From assembly GCA_002633025.1 (NCBI GenBank), contig NMRB01000563.1:187263-251262 (forward strand): DNA of 64,000 nt, written 5' to 3'. How positions within the stretch are numbered: the stretch's first letter is position 1; every line of letters begins with the position of its first letter. The notes under the pieces are model-generated. The model was given only the letters and a program-made list of their open reading frames with translations. It ran no database searches and had not been told where the DNA came from. The DNA comes from Notospermus geniculatus (Eukaryota > Nemertea > Pilidiophora > Heteronemertea > Lineidae). Positions 41,907-51,794 of the stretch are shown here, piece after piece. Position numbers and translations under genes: made by a program.

Positions 41907-42387
41907 NNNNNNNNNNNNNNNNNNNNNNNNNNNNNNNNNNNNNNNNNNNNNNNNNNNNNNNNNNNNNNNNNNNNNNNNNNNNNNNNNNNNNNNNNNNNNN
42001 NNNNNNNNNNNNNNNNNNNNNNNNNNNNNNNNNNNNNNNNNNNNNNNNNNNNNNNNNNNNNNNNNNNNNNNNNNNNNNNNNNNNNNNNNNNNNNNNNNNN
42101 NNNNNNNNNNNNNNNNNNNNNNNNNNNNNNNNNNNNNNNNNNNNNNNNNNNNNNNNNNNNNNNNNNNNNNNNNNNNNNNNNNNNNNNNNNNNNNNNNNNN
42201 NNNNNNNNNNNNNNNNNNNNNNNNNNNNNNNNNNNNNNNNNNNNNNNNNNNNNNNNNNNNNNNNNNNNNNNNNNNNNNNNNNNNNNNNNNNNNNNNNNNN
42301 NNNNNNNNNNNNNNNNNNNNNNNNNNNNNNNNNNNNNNNNNNNNNNNNNNNNNNNNNNNNNNNNNNNNNNNNNNNNNNNNNNNNNNN
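41907..42387. other. Assembly gap (481 N)
   Basis: Unknown sequence. Frames drawn across it are meaningless. Confidence 0.99.
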
Positions 42388-42900
42388 TGGCGGTAATTTG
42401 TAGCTACCTCATTTGTCACGAGAACACTAGATTCCTAAAGTACTACAAGCTCCACAACATCCGTCACTGGCCTGAAAATTGGAAACAATTTGAAGGACGG
42501 TTCTCATGAAAGACAAAGACAGTAGCTGTTCTCACGATGAGTATGGTACGACCACTTTCACATGCTAATGATGGTAATATCAATCATATGATAACCTCCG
42601 CACCATCAAAATTTGAATGTCGACATCATCATCATTGTCCGAACATTATCCCTTCGTTGAGTAATTTATAACTTGTCTGATTCTCACAAAATAATGCCAT
42701 GATGCCGGATAGGATAATTCGGCGGAGAAAGTCCCCCTATTTTTGTGTTAGCATCGTCCGTGCGGTAAGGGATCAAATATCGTGGGAACGACTTCGCTCA
42801 GCGCCAAGAAACCGAGGCATATCGCATCTTCTTTTTGACTAACTTCCGTTGAAGAAATCGCTACTTTTAATCGGAGTATTTAAACACCGTTTGGGATGCT
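42388..42900 (+). promoter_or_regulatory. Probable 5' flank/5' UTR of the TSPEAR-like gene
   Basis: About 510 bp between the gap and the first ATG. No clear TATA box at a suitable distance is seen; TATTTAA at 42878 is only about 20 bp before the ATG. Assigned by position only. Confidence 0.35.
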
Positions 42901-43069
42901 ATGACCCGGAACAGTGAGGAACAGACACAGAACACAGAAGATCCTATAAACGACAACTTTACCATGATACTAATCAGTGTGACGTGTATTTTCGTTTGTT
43001 TTTTTATCACAATGACATCAATGTCGATCATCTTGCCGAATCTGGATTCGACCATTCCACGATGCTCAG
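42901..43069 (+). CDS. TSPEAR: TSPEAR-like exon 1 (N-terminal hydrophobic segment)
   Basis: ATG start, 56 codons plus one base, donor CTCAG/GTAAGA. It encodes the hydrophobic MILISVTCIFVCFFITMTSM segment. Its assignment to this gene rests on splice phase and position. Confidence 0.65.
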
Positions 43070-46000
43070 GTAAGAAACGCATGCACTTATTTTATTCCCG
43101 TCTTTCCCAAATTATTTTCTGTCACGGCAAAAGGAGTATTTTAGAACTAGAATACCGGTGTGAACGCAGAAAAAGTCCCCGTGGTATCAATGGCCCCCTT
43201 TTTACAGGGGTCAGGTCAATCCGGTTCGAGGGCAGTTCACTGAATTTTTAGCTCAACTGGTAAGTGCAGCGTCCGTCGTCGTCGTCGTCGTCGGCGTCGA
43301 CGTCCGTTAAGCCTACGTCACATATCCACTCCGGGGCCCGTACGGCGAGTAAAAACAGATATTTTGGCCAATTTCTACGGTGCCCAGTTTGATCCAGTCT
43401 AATTTCCACTTATCCACTGAGGCGATTTCAGCATAATTCATCTTAGATCCGAGTTTCAGTCTCTAAAATCCACAGCAAGCCGCTGGGTGGGGAAAATCGT
43501 ACGGGGCCCGGTGCATTTGTGACCTAGGCTTTAGCAGGGCACGCTTCGTAACCGCTGGGGCTATTGATCTGAAACTTGGCACATGTATACCCTTCGGTCA
43601 GATGACCTATGACACCAAGTTTTGGTGCAATTCGACTGTTGGCTTGGCCACCAGATGGCCAAAACCTAAAACACAAAAAGTGCAATAACTCCTGAACTAA
43701 TGAGTGGATCATCTCCTAATTTTTACCATAGGTTTATCTGATCAGGGTACACCACATACCGGTACCTAACGGTTTTCTATTTGACCTACTTTTCAAGGTC
43801 ACAGAGGTCAAAGTTCTAAATTCACGCCTGTCGAGGCTACTCCTTGCAAAGCTGGATGGCTGTCCAAGAATTCAGCAATATTCATTCCCCCTTTTTGCAT
43901 TGCAGGAAATGAATCGTCAGGGATATTCCAGCTAATCAAGGAAAATCTGCCCCCTGGTGTCGAAATTGTTTATGATGATGTGTACAGTACTCATGCGTAC
44001 GGATTTTCAAATTCCGCTGCAGACGTACAGTTTCCATTGACAAGGCTATTCAGCTCATGTGTCTTACCCCCTCTGGGTGACTTCACTTTGTCAGTCGTGT
44101 ATCGCGTGAACCCACAATCGTCACGATCCAATCATCGGCAATGTCTGTTCCATTTGGTTCGGGAGGATGGTGCACGGATCTCACTCCTTTTGCAAAGAGA
44201 TGACGTCCTTCTACAATACGGTGAAAGTTCATTTTTAAGAGAAATACGGCTGGTGCAGATAGGCTTGGGTGGCGTCGAACGATGGCACAGCATACATTTA
44301 CAATTCAACTCGGAAATAATAGAGGTCAGCACCGACTGTAAAGGTCCCCGGATAAGAAGTTGGAAGGGATATCTGTACCTCCCCCTGGATCCATCAATAT
44401 GGCATGTGAATGTGGCAAATTGTGATGGTGAAAACACTCAATTTTGTGGCCTAATCAAAGATATCAAATTCACATTCGGGCGAACGACACCCCACACAGA
44501 ATGTACACTTCCGCCTTCGGCTGGCAGACGATATGATTCCAGACGAATGCGCATGCGTGCTGATGAATACGACTGGACAGTTCCGAAGGTAGAATACGGT
44601 AAGTATTCTGATTGGCCGATCTCGTTAAATGTTACTAGAAATTATTTACGAAGGTCAAGTTTCTACCCCCGGTGTAATATCTGTCAGCTTTCTGTGTGTG
44701 AATGTTCCACCTCATTGTACTGCCCTAGAAGAGTCACGGTCTCTCTAAAGGCCTCCATACACTGAATGACAAAAGTCGAAATTAGTCGCTACAATTGTCC
44801 GTTCCAAAATACTTTTTGTGGAAACGTTCCATAAATGTTAAAATCTTCTGACACTTTTGTGGAGTATTTCAACATGTCGCAGATCAAGTGTTGTCGAACT
44901 GACCATGGCAGCAACTAATTTCGACTGTTGTCATTCAGTGTATAGAGGCCTTAACGGTTTTTTTGTCACAATGTTTCCGATAGAAAGAAGGAAACGCTGA
45001 AAAATCGAGAACATTGGCAGATGTTACACCGATAAAGCAGCCTTGTTCCAAATTAAAGTTTCTGTAGCAATAGTTGATATGGGGAAGGGGACATTTTTTT
45101 CCCGGATTGACGTCTTTCCAACACAAAGAACAGCCGCTCAGATTCTCCTCGCTCTTGACAGTTGCAGGCAAGGATTTCAACATCGGCGATAAAGTATGCT
45201 ACTTCCAAAGTCGAGGAGATGTTTGGTTTGATAGCTATACGAAGACAGTCAGGATGTGTTACAGTGGCCTGATTGAGGCGCGGCCACCTCACCAGGCAGT
45301 AGAGCCACCAATACAAGGTATGCTGTCTTCAGTGTGAGGATCCCTTAAAGGGCCTCTAGAGGCAGCTTTTTAGTGCATATTGGTATGATTGCTAACACAG
45401 AATTGGTGGCATGAGGATCCAACTTTGGTATCAATTTTGAGGTAAAATTTCATCAATGTCAACATTTGGTTAACAATTCATGAGTTCATGGTCACTAGCG
45501 CCATCTATTGCATAGTGGAAGTACTGTTAGTAGCCTAATAACAGGCTGCCTCTAGAGTCCCTTTAAAGCGAAGTGGTCGTGCTAGTCAAGGTGTCAAGTT
45601 GGTAGCACAAATGTCCCTGCTGCAAGTGCGTCTCACAACATATCATGTAAGACCGAGAGAGTTGGTGCATCTTGCATTTTTAAATTTCCACTTCGTATCT
45701 ACGCAGTGGAAACGAAAAATAAATGTGTGGCGGATGTCGCATTTGAGGAAAGTGTTAAAAGGCCTGGGTGAAACCGCACATTTCAATAGCTGACATGTAC
45801 TACGTAACAGGTAAACAGTAGCTAGGCCTAGTAGATCAATGCACAGGCAATCTGACAGCCCTTGTTGATCATTCAGCGACATCCGCCAGGTTTTCCTAGA
45901 CAGCCACACAAATTTCGAAGTTTAATACATGTATACACCGTTAACTCTATCGGTCTAACGTCATACGCTAAAAGACGCTCTTGCAACAGGCGATTTTGTG

Positions 46001-49000
46001 GTACCAACCATCTCCTGAAATACATTACATCATGGAAATGAAGTCCAATTTCGTATTTCGTACTTCGTGTTTCCTCAGATTTGCGAAACCTCACTGATCC
46101 TGGTTGTAAACGAATTCACCAATAAATTTTTCCTTCAGCAACAGGTGCACAAGTTCACAAGAACAAGCTTGACTACCCCGTTTTGCACCAGACCCTGCCG
46201 TCAGAATTACCATTTACGGACCTTGAAGTCTTCACCATCCCAAATGAGGGACTGTTCTTGGCTGCAGCTGCCTACAAAGAGGGTGCACCACGGAAACAAA
46301 GTTCTCACATCTACAAATGGGTCAACGGGAAATTTGAACTTTATCAGAATATATCGACAAATGCTGCCATGTGTTGGGAATATATTTCAATAGGAAAACA
46401 AGTGAGTTGCACTCTTTGCCTTCGTAAAGGCCCGAACCCACTGACGCGTTTTCACGCAGCGGGAAAACGCAGCTGCAGAAAATGCTTTGTTAAAAGGCAG
46501 CGGTCCGAGAAAATAACAAAGGATTTGTCGGGCAGTGATGAAACCGCGGCGGCAAAACGGGTCAGTGGGTTCAGGCCTTTAGAATTATCGGAAAGTCGAT
46601 TTCGCCGAAGTACGCTTCTAAGCATGAAAGAGAGTTGTTGTAAAATCGGGCGTACAGTCTGAGTACGCCCAGGAGTAGGCCAAGGCCTTTATACCTCCAC
46701 AAACCGACTCTGCAGTTTGAGTAGGCCCAAGGTTACGCCTATATTAGGGAGGTTTCGCAAATCCGACGAAAAACGAAGTACGAAATACGAAATTCAACTT
46801 CATTTCCAGGACCTAATGTATTTCTGGAGATGGTTGGTACCACAAATGTCGCTGCTGCCAGTGCGTCTTTTAGCATATCAGGTAAGACCGAGAGAGTTAT
46901 GGTGCATCTTGAATTTTTCAATTTCCACTTCGTATCTGCGAAGTGGAAAACGAAAGATAAATCAAAGTTTAATATACACCTTACATGTAACTCTATCGCT
47001 CTATAACGTCATACGCTAAAAGACGCTCTTGCAGCAGGCGATATTTGTGGTACAACCATCTTCTGAAATACATTACGTCATGGAAATGAGGTGCGGTCCA
47101 ATTTCGTATTTCGTACTTCGTGTTTCGTCAAATTTGCGAAATCTCGCTATTGTTGGATAGTGTCCGTTGTCAATCAGAAATCTTGCGAAAATTATACCAG
47201 ACTTCCCTCATGTGCTGTTTGATTTTTCAGTCTTTCCTTGCAGTTGCCAACTACGGTCACGCCAGCCGCGGCAGTGCAAACATGTCGGCTGTCTACAGAT
47301 GGGACAAGATGAAGAAACGTTTTCGCTTGCATCAACTTATAGCCACGTGGGCAGCACGTGACATGGAACACTTCACCATAAGGGGGCAGCACTATCTTGC
47401 GATAGCCAATCATGGAAGAGGTATGTGAACCACATGATTGGGTGTAGCTTTGTCAACTCATCTGCCCCTCAGTTGGAGCAAAACGATCTTCTATCACAGT
47501 TTTCTAAAAGCCTTGGAAATCAATGAATTAGAAAGAATTCAAAGAAATAAAAGATTCTTCAGTTTATTAATCAGAACCACCTTTATTCTAACGTTTTCCA
47601 ATTGGTTCAACATAGAGCACAAAAAACGACACACAAAATGATAGTAAACATAAAGTCGTCTCCGAATTTCGCAAATTTTCGACCCCAACCTGGGTCTTCC
47701 TCAGGCACTTTCTAGCAGATATCCCGAGTAGGGATCTAGTAGAGATCCCTTCTTTCTAGTTGAGATCCCTACCTAGAAGGGATCTCTACTAGAAAGTGCT
47801 TGAGGAAGACCCCGGTTGGGGTCGAAAATTTGCAAAATTGGGAGACGACTTTACTTATACTTCCAATTAGTTCCACTGGATTCGAGAAACATTCTACAGC
47901 TGATATTGTCTGCTGGACTCTAGGGGCAGATGAGTTCATTGTTAATGGTCAACTTTGGTAACGTCAGCCACACTAGAAATGTCATTTGAAAAATGCCAAC
48001 ATTTAAAGTCGTACGATCATGAGAGCTACCCTAGCCGTCGATTCGAGTTCTTGTTCGAACACGAGTTAAGAAAGTCGCGTAAATGTCACATACTTTCATG
48101 TGAAATAATCCACTGATTGATGATCGACTGTGACCGTAACACTTTTTTCATCATTTAACTGTTGCAAACAAATGTTCTCAAGTCGTGTTTGTACAAAAAC
48201 ACGAATCGACGGCTAGCGTAGCTCTCGTGATCACGTATGACTTTAAAATGCCATGTCCATTAAGGCAATTAATACCAGTCAATAGCTTGGTATTGTTGTC
48301 TCTCAATTTTATTACCATTACATTAATTCTTTCAGGGAATGTCAACAGTATTCATTCAGTTGTTTACAAATGGAGCCGAAAAACCCGACAGTTCGTACAA
48401 CTTCAACCACTGCGCACAACTTCCGCCACAGATTGGACCTATTTCAAGGTCAATCGACAGCACTTCTTGTTGGGCGCTTATTCATTCAGTGGCACCACCT
48501 CGCGGGTGAAATCAGTATTATATGTATGGAAAGGAAGAAGTTTCCGGGTGCATCAAAAATTTGAGGTAGGTCTACCCAGTTTTCTCCATGTTGTAATGGG
48601 TCTAGGGCCTGAACAATTCCCTAATCCATTTCGGTTGTTCATAATAATAATAGTACATTTATTTTAATAATATACTGGGCTTTTATGTAGTGCCTTTTCT
48701 GCAGCGCTTTCACAGCGCCACAAAGCGCACATCATGACTAGACATTCACGTAATCCATCTCTGCCAGCTAGGTACCCCTTTAACACCTGGGTGTGGTGAG
48801 CCAATAAAGCCCGTGTCACACTGTGGCGACTTAGGGGGCGAATCCCCGCGAACTGGATTGAAATGGTCAATGTACCATGTACATACCTCTCTCTCTCATT
48901 ACACTACAGTATTATGTCCAAAGGGGTGAGGACATGGTCCATGGACCATTTCATTCTAGTTCGCGGGGAATCGCCCGCCTAAGTCGCCACGGTGTGACCT

Positions 49001-50975
49001 GGGATTTAGGCAAAGAGACTTGGCCAAAGTCTCACGCGGAGGGGTATCGAACCTGGGACCTTCCTACCGCTAGCCATTTAGACCCGAGCCACTACACCAC
49101 AGCGTCTACATTCCTTCAGTCATCTGTAAAGTACATTGTGATCTAAAGCGATTCAAAAGAAATATTCTTTTTATGGAGCTTTTTAAAAGCTTTAAAAAGT
49201 TTAAAAGTAAAAACACTAATACAGTCTAAAAGCTCTTCCTACTGAGCCTCTCCTGCTGAGAAACCTTTTGTGGGTTACTCAAGGAGTCTGACAAGTTGAT
49301 CGGAGCATGCTGTTGCCTGTAGCGATACTCCTCAAAGGAGTCGATGTCCCGCCATCCTCTCAGCACGTCGGTCTCCCAGGGAGCTGTGGGGGTGGCCGGT
49401 AAATGGACGGAGATTCTCACGATGATGTCCCGCCAAAGGAGGGAACATTTCCCAACTGAAAGTAGAGTGAGCCGACGTTTCTTGTTTCTTATAACTCAAC
49501 GAGTCATTCATTGAGTTGTCTGGCCAATGCACATTTTCCATACCGTGCTCCAGGTCTGAATATTAGTGAGGTTTCGCAAATCTGACGAAACACGAAGTAC
49601 GAAATACGAAATTCAACTTTATTTCCAAGACCTGGGCCCAGTTTCACAAAGAATCTTAAGTCTAAAGTTTGACTTAAGTCATCATGTGACCAGGTTTCAG
49701 CAAATCAGATGGCTTCATTTCAGACTTAAGTTTTTTCTTAGACTTAAGATTCTTTGTGCAACTGGGCCCTGATGTATTAGTGCTTCTGCCAGGATTCCAA
49801 AAGGGCAGGGTATTTTGGCCACCTCTGAAAAAGGGCATGGTACTAGATTTGCAAAGCAAGGGCATAGTTGTGTCGGTGAAAAGGCAACAAGACTTGTTGC
49901 CAGTCCTACCACACAACAAGCCACGGGAATGAAAAAGCCGCTGCCACTCGCCTACCCGTTTTTGCATGTTTTATGTCATTTTTTGATAAATAATCTGTCA
50001 TTGTCTTCCACACTTCGGGTCTTTCTGTCATTGTTCGGAAAGGCTCTGCGTTGAGAATGGATTTACGCGAGTACAGCATGGCGGGGTTTCGATGGGATAA
50101 GGCCAGTTGATACTAAGAGGGCATGGCGTAAAAAAATATTGATCTGGTGAGGCAGGGCACTTTCTGAAAAGGGGCATGGTGCTAATTTTGGCCTTGAAAA
50201 GGGCAAATGGTGCTTAGAAAAAGGGGCATGGGGGAGCGCCATTCCATTTTGCTCTAGCTGAAGCACTATGTATTTCTGGAGATGGTGGTACCACAGATGT
50301 CCCTGCCGCCAAGACAGAGAGATGTTATGGCGCATCTTGAATTAAATTATTCGCTTCGTATCATGTACGAAGTGGCAACGAAATATAAATTTCAAAGTTT
50401 ACTATACACCGTAACTCTATCGGTCTAACGTCATACGCTGAAAGACGCTCTTGCAGCAGGCGATATGTGTAGTACCAACCATCTCCTGAAATACATTACG
50501 TCGTGGAAGTGAAGTCCAATTTCGTATTTCTTACTTCTCGTTTCGTCAGATTTGCGAAACCTCACAATTGCTGGGAAACATGCGATCGAAGTTGCCCATG
50601 GCGCTGTGAACCAAGGTGCAGCAGTCGAAAAAGCCAAGGTTCCCATCCAGGTTTGAACCCGTAGACCTCTTGCTCCGAAGCCGAACACCCTACTGCCTGA
50701 ACTAAATGGGATTTCTCAGTAACCCGGAATTGTAGGGCGCTGACAATACAAAGATGACTTCTACTTGTTCACGTCTCTCCATTTCAGACGAGGGGTGCTA
50801 CTGACTGGGAGTACTTCCGACTTGCTGATGGACATTACATCGCCGTGGCTAATGTGCTTGACCTCCATCAAAACCTCAGAGTCCGAGCATCAGCTTACAT
50901 GACAGGGTCGGCCATTTATAAATTCAACCATGACACGAAAAAGTTCGAATCGTTTCAGAATATAACGACTCACAG
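42901..50975 (+). CDS. TSPEAR: TSPEAR-like protein (thrombospondin-N/laminin-G domain and EAR repeats), 3' end not found
   Basis: Homologue of the secreted or cell-surface TSPEAR family; EAR repeats are about 45-residue beta-propeller blades shared with LGI proteins. Exons: 42901-43069, 43906-44598, 45168-45317, 46139-46401, 47231-47420, 48336-48565, 50788-50975. All have AG/GT borders and matching phases, giving 627 codons plus two bases. The start ATG is followed by 21 polar residues and a strongly hydrophobic segment (MILISVTCIFVCFFIT), so it is either a type II membrane anchor or a signal peptide from an internal Met. Residues about 60-290 form the TSPN/LamG domain; residues about 340-627 give five EAR repeats and the start of a sixth. 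Family members usually have seven repeats, so one or two exons are missing after 50975. None is visible in the following 13 kb. Confidence 0.85.
43249..43860 (+). repeat. Dispersed repeat in TSPEAR-like intron 1
   Basis: It starts TTTAGCTCAACTGG followed by a (GTC)n run at about 43273-43297 and continues with TCTGAAACTTGGCACATGTA...TTGACCTACTTTTCAAGGTC. This resembles interspersed repeats of marine invertebrate genomes. I cannot place it in a family. Confidence 0.5.
43906..44598 (+). CDS. TSPEAR: TSPEAR-like exon 2 (TSPN/laminin-G domain)
   Basis: Acceptor CATTGCAG, donor TACG/GTAAGT. The 230 codons contain GDFTLSVVYRVNP, LFHLVREDGARISLLLQRDD, WHSIHLQFNSE and FCGLIKDIKFTFG, the strand pattern of N-terminal thrombospondin laminin-G-like domains. 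Several cysteines lie near the end, as in the family. Confidence 0.85.
45168..45317 (+). CDS. TSPEAR: TSPEAR-like exon 3 (linker before the EAR repeats)
   Basis: Acceptor GTTGCAG, donor CAAG/GTATGC, phase 1 at both ends. It encodes GDVWFDSYTKTVRMCYSGLI, matching the VWFD...(K)ICY-type segment between the LamG domain and the EAR repeats. Confidence 0.8.
45345..45572. mobile_element. MITE (CTTTAAAGGGACTCTAGAGGC-type ends)
   Basis: The left CCTTAAAGGGCCTCTAGAGG and right GCCTCTAGAGTCCCTTTAAA are inverted repeats about 225 bp apart. It lies just after exon 3. Confidence 0.7.
45573..46096. mobile_element. TTTCGCAAATCTGACGAAA-family MITE, left end missing, with another MITE inside
   Basis: The right end CAAATTTGC-type repeat (TTTCGTATTTCGTACTTCGT ... 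GCGAAACCTCAC) is intact. The left end is replaced by the element at 45345-45572. A different MITE, also found at 15685-15900, sits inside at about 45728-45905. It ends about 45 bp before EAR exon 4. Confidence 0.75.
46139..46401 (+). CDS. TSPEAR: TSPEAR-like exon 4 (EAR repeats 1-2)
   Basis: Acceptor CCTTCAG, donor CAA/GTGAGT. It contains the EAR signature LFLAAAAYKE...SHIYKWVNGKFELYQNIST. A MITE ends about 45 bp before the acceptor. Confidence 0.88.
46746..47148. mobile_element. TTTCGCAAATC-family MITE, complete copy
   Basis: About 403 bp with roughly 50-bp inverted ends (AGGTTTCGCAAATCCGACGA left). It ends about 80 bp before EAR exon 5. Confidence 0.8.
47231..47420 (+). CDS. TSPEAR: TSPEAR-like exon 5 (EAR repeats 2-3)
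   Basis: Acceptor TTTTCAG, donor GAG/GTATGT. It contains SFLAVANYGHASRG, SAVYRWDKMKKRFRLHQLI and HYLAIANHGRG, clear EAR blades. A MITE ends about 80 bp before the acceptor. Confidence 0.9.
47653..47851. mobile_element. Palindromic TA-flanked MITE
   Basis: Ends AAGTCGTCTCCGAATTT and AAATTGGGAGACGACTT with TA on each side. The arms continue through CGACCCCAACCTGGGTCTTC. It lies in the intron after exon 5. Confidence 0.75.
48336..48565 (+). CDS. TSPEAR: TSPEAR-like exon 6 (EAR repeats 3-4)
   Basis: Acceptor TTTCAG, donor GAG/GTAGGT. It contains HSVVYKWSRKTRQFVQLQPL, TDWTYFKVNRQHFLLGAYS and SVLYVWKGRSFRVHQKFE. Confidence 0.9.
48640..49115 (-). mobile_element. tRNA-derived SINE disrupted by a MITE
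   Basis: Minus-strand SINE: a head with a GGTTCGATACCCC-type B-box near 49045-49057 and body near 48700-48800. It is split by an inner palindromic element at about 48812-48998 with ends GTGTCACACTGTGGCGACTT and AAGTCGCCACGGTGTGAC. Confidence 0.65.
49566..50565. mobile_element. TTTCGCAAATC-family MITE carrying two further insertions
   Basis: The outer ends GTGAGGTTTCGCAAATCTGA and TCAGATTTGCGAAACCTCAC are perfect inverted 20-mers. Inside are a palindromic GGGCCCAGTTTCACAAAG element (49634-49769) and, immediately after it, an element with AGTGCTTC/GAAGCACT ends (49779-50267) bounded by a perfect 7-bp duplication ATGTATT. The two insertions are separated by only 9 bp. Confidence 0.8.
50640..50712 (-). 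repeat. tRNA-derived sequence
   Basis: The minus strand shows TTTAGTTCAGGCAGTAGGG (A-box side) and GGGTTCAAACC (B-box) at tRNA spacing. There is no convincing full cloverleaf. Confidence 0.55.
50788..50975 (+). CDS. TSPEAR: TSPEAR-like exon 7 (EAR repeat 5, start of 6)
   Basis: Acceptor CATTTCAG, donor CACAG/GTTTGT. It contains TRGATDWEYFRLADGHYIAV, SAIYKFNHDTKKFESFQNIT. It ends two bases into a codon, so another exon must follow. Confidence 0.88.
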
Positions 50976-50999
50976 GTTTGTATTGCAGGCACGAAAATC

Positions 51000-51400
51000 G
51001 AAAAAAACGGAGCACCCCTCAGTATAAGTGGCCAGACCTGCCAGATTTTAACTACTACTGGTACTTATCAGATATCCAGTGGCAGGCAGCCTGCCAGTTT
51101 TGACACTTGTACCGAACATAGGAGGTTCATCGCATTTCATTTATGGGAAAAACGACATGGGACGTCTGAACAATGTGGTTGTGTAAAGTTACGCTTCAAG
51201 GGCAATTATTACACCTGTGCGCCCTACTTGGTGGCCAGGAACTTGTATAATTAGAAAATCTGGGCAGGACGATCTTCCCGGCCGCGGCCACTAAACACAT
51301 CGGATACAGTAGGTCTTGACATTAAGCTCTCTTTCAATAATGTGAAATAATAGTGGTTGAAAGGACATGAGTTTCTTGAAGTAAGAGCAGATTTTTAAAA
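51000..51400. other. No gene recognised
   Basis: Between TSPEAR-like exon 7 and the Harbinger element. No further EAR exon is visible. Confidence 0.5.
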
Positions 51401-51794
51401 AGTTGTCTTTAAGCCTGCAGCACACGCCACCACTTTCGTTGCTCATACAGCCAATTTTCGTGGTAGCCACGAAAATGGCCAAGTGTGCTGCGGCCGGCAA
51501 CGACCACTTACCACGGAAATTCTGTGGTGACCACGAGTTGCCACAAGTTGCCGAAAATCAAACATGTTTGATTTATCACCACGAAAATTGCTCGTAGTTG
51601 CCAGTAGTGGTAGCGTCTGCGCCAAACCACCACGGCAATCGGCAACAAAATTGTTCACAGACCAATCAAAATGCGCCACAGTCACATGGGTACCAGCATA
51701 AATTATCAGAGTCAAAATGGCGACTTCCATGAATTAACCAATCAAAATTCGCGCCACAGTCACATGGGTACCAGCATAAATTATCAGAGTCAAC

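Noticed and set aside
41877-42419. 180-codon minus-strand frame across the second gap
   Set aside because: Almost entirely N.
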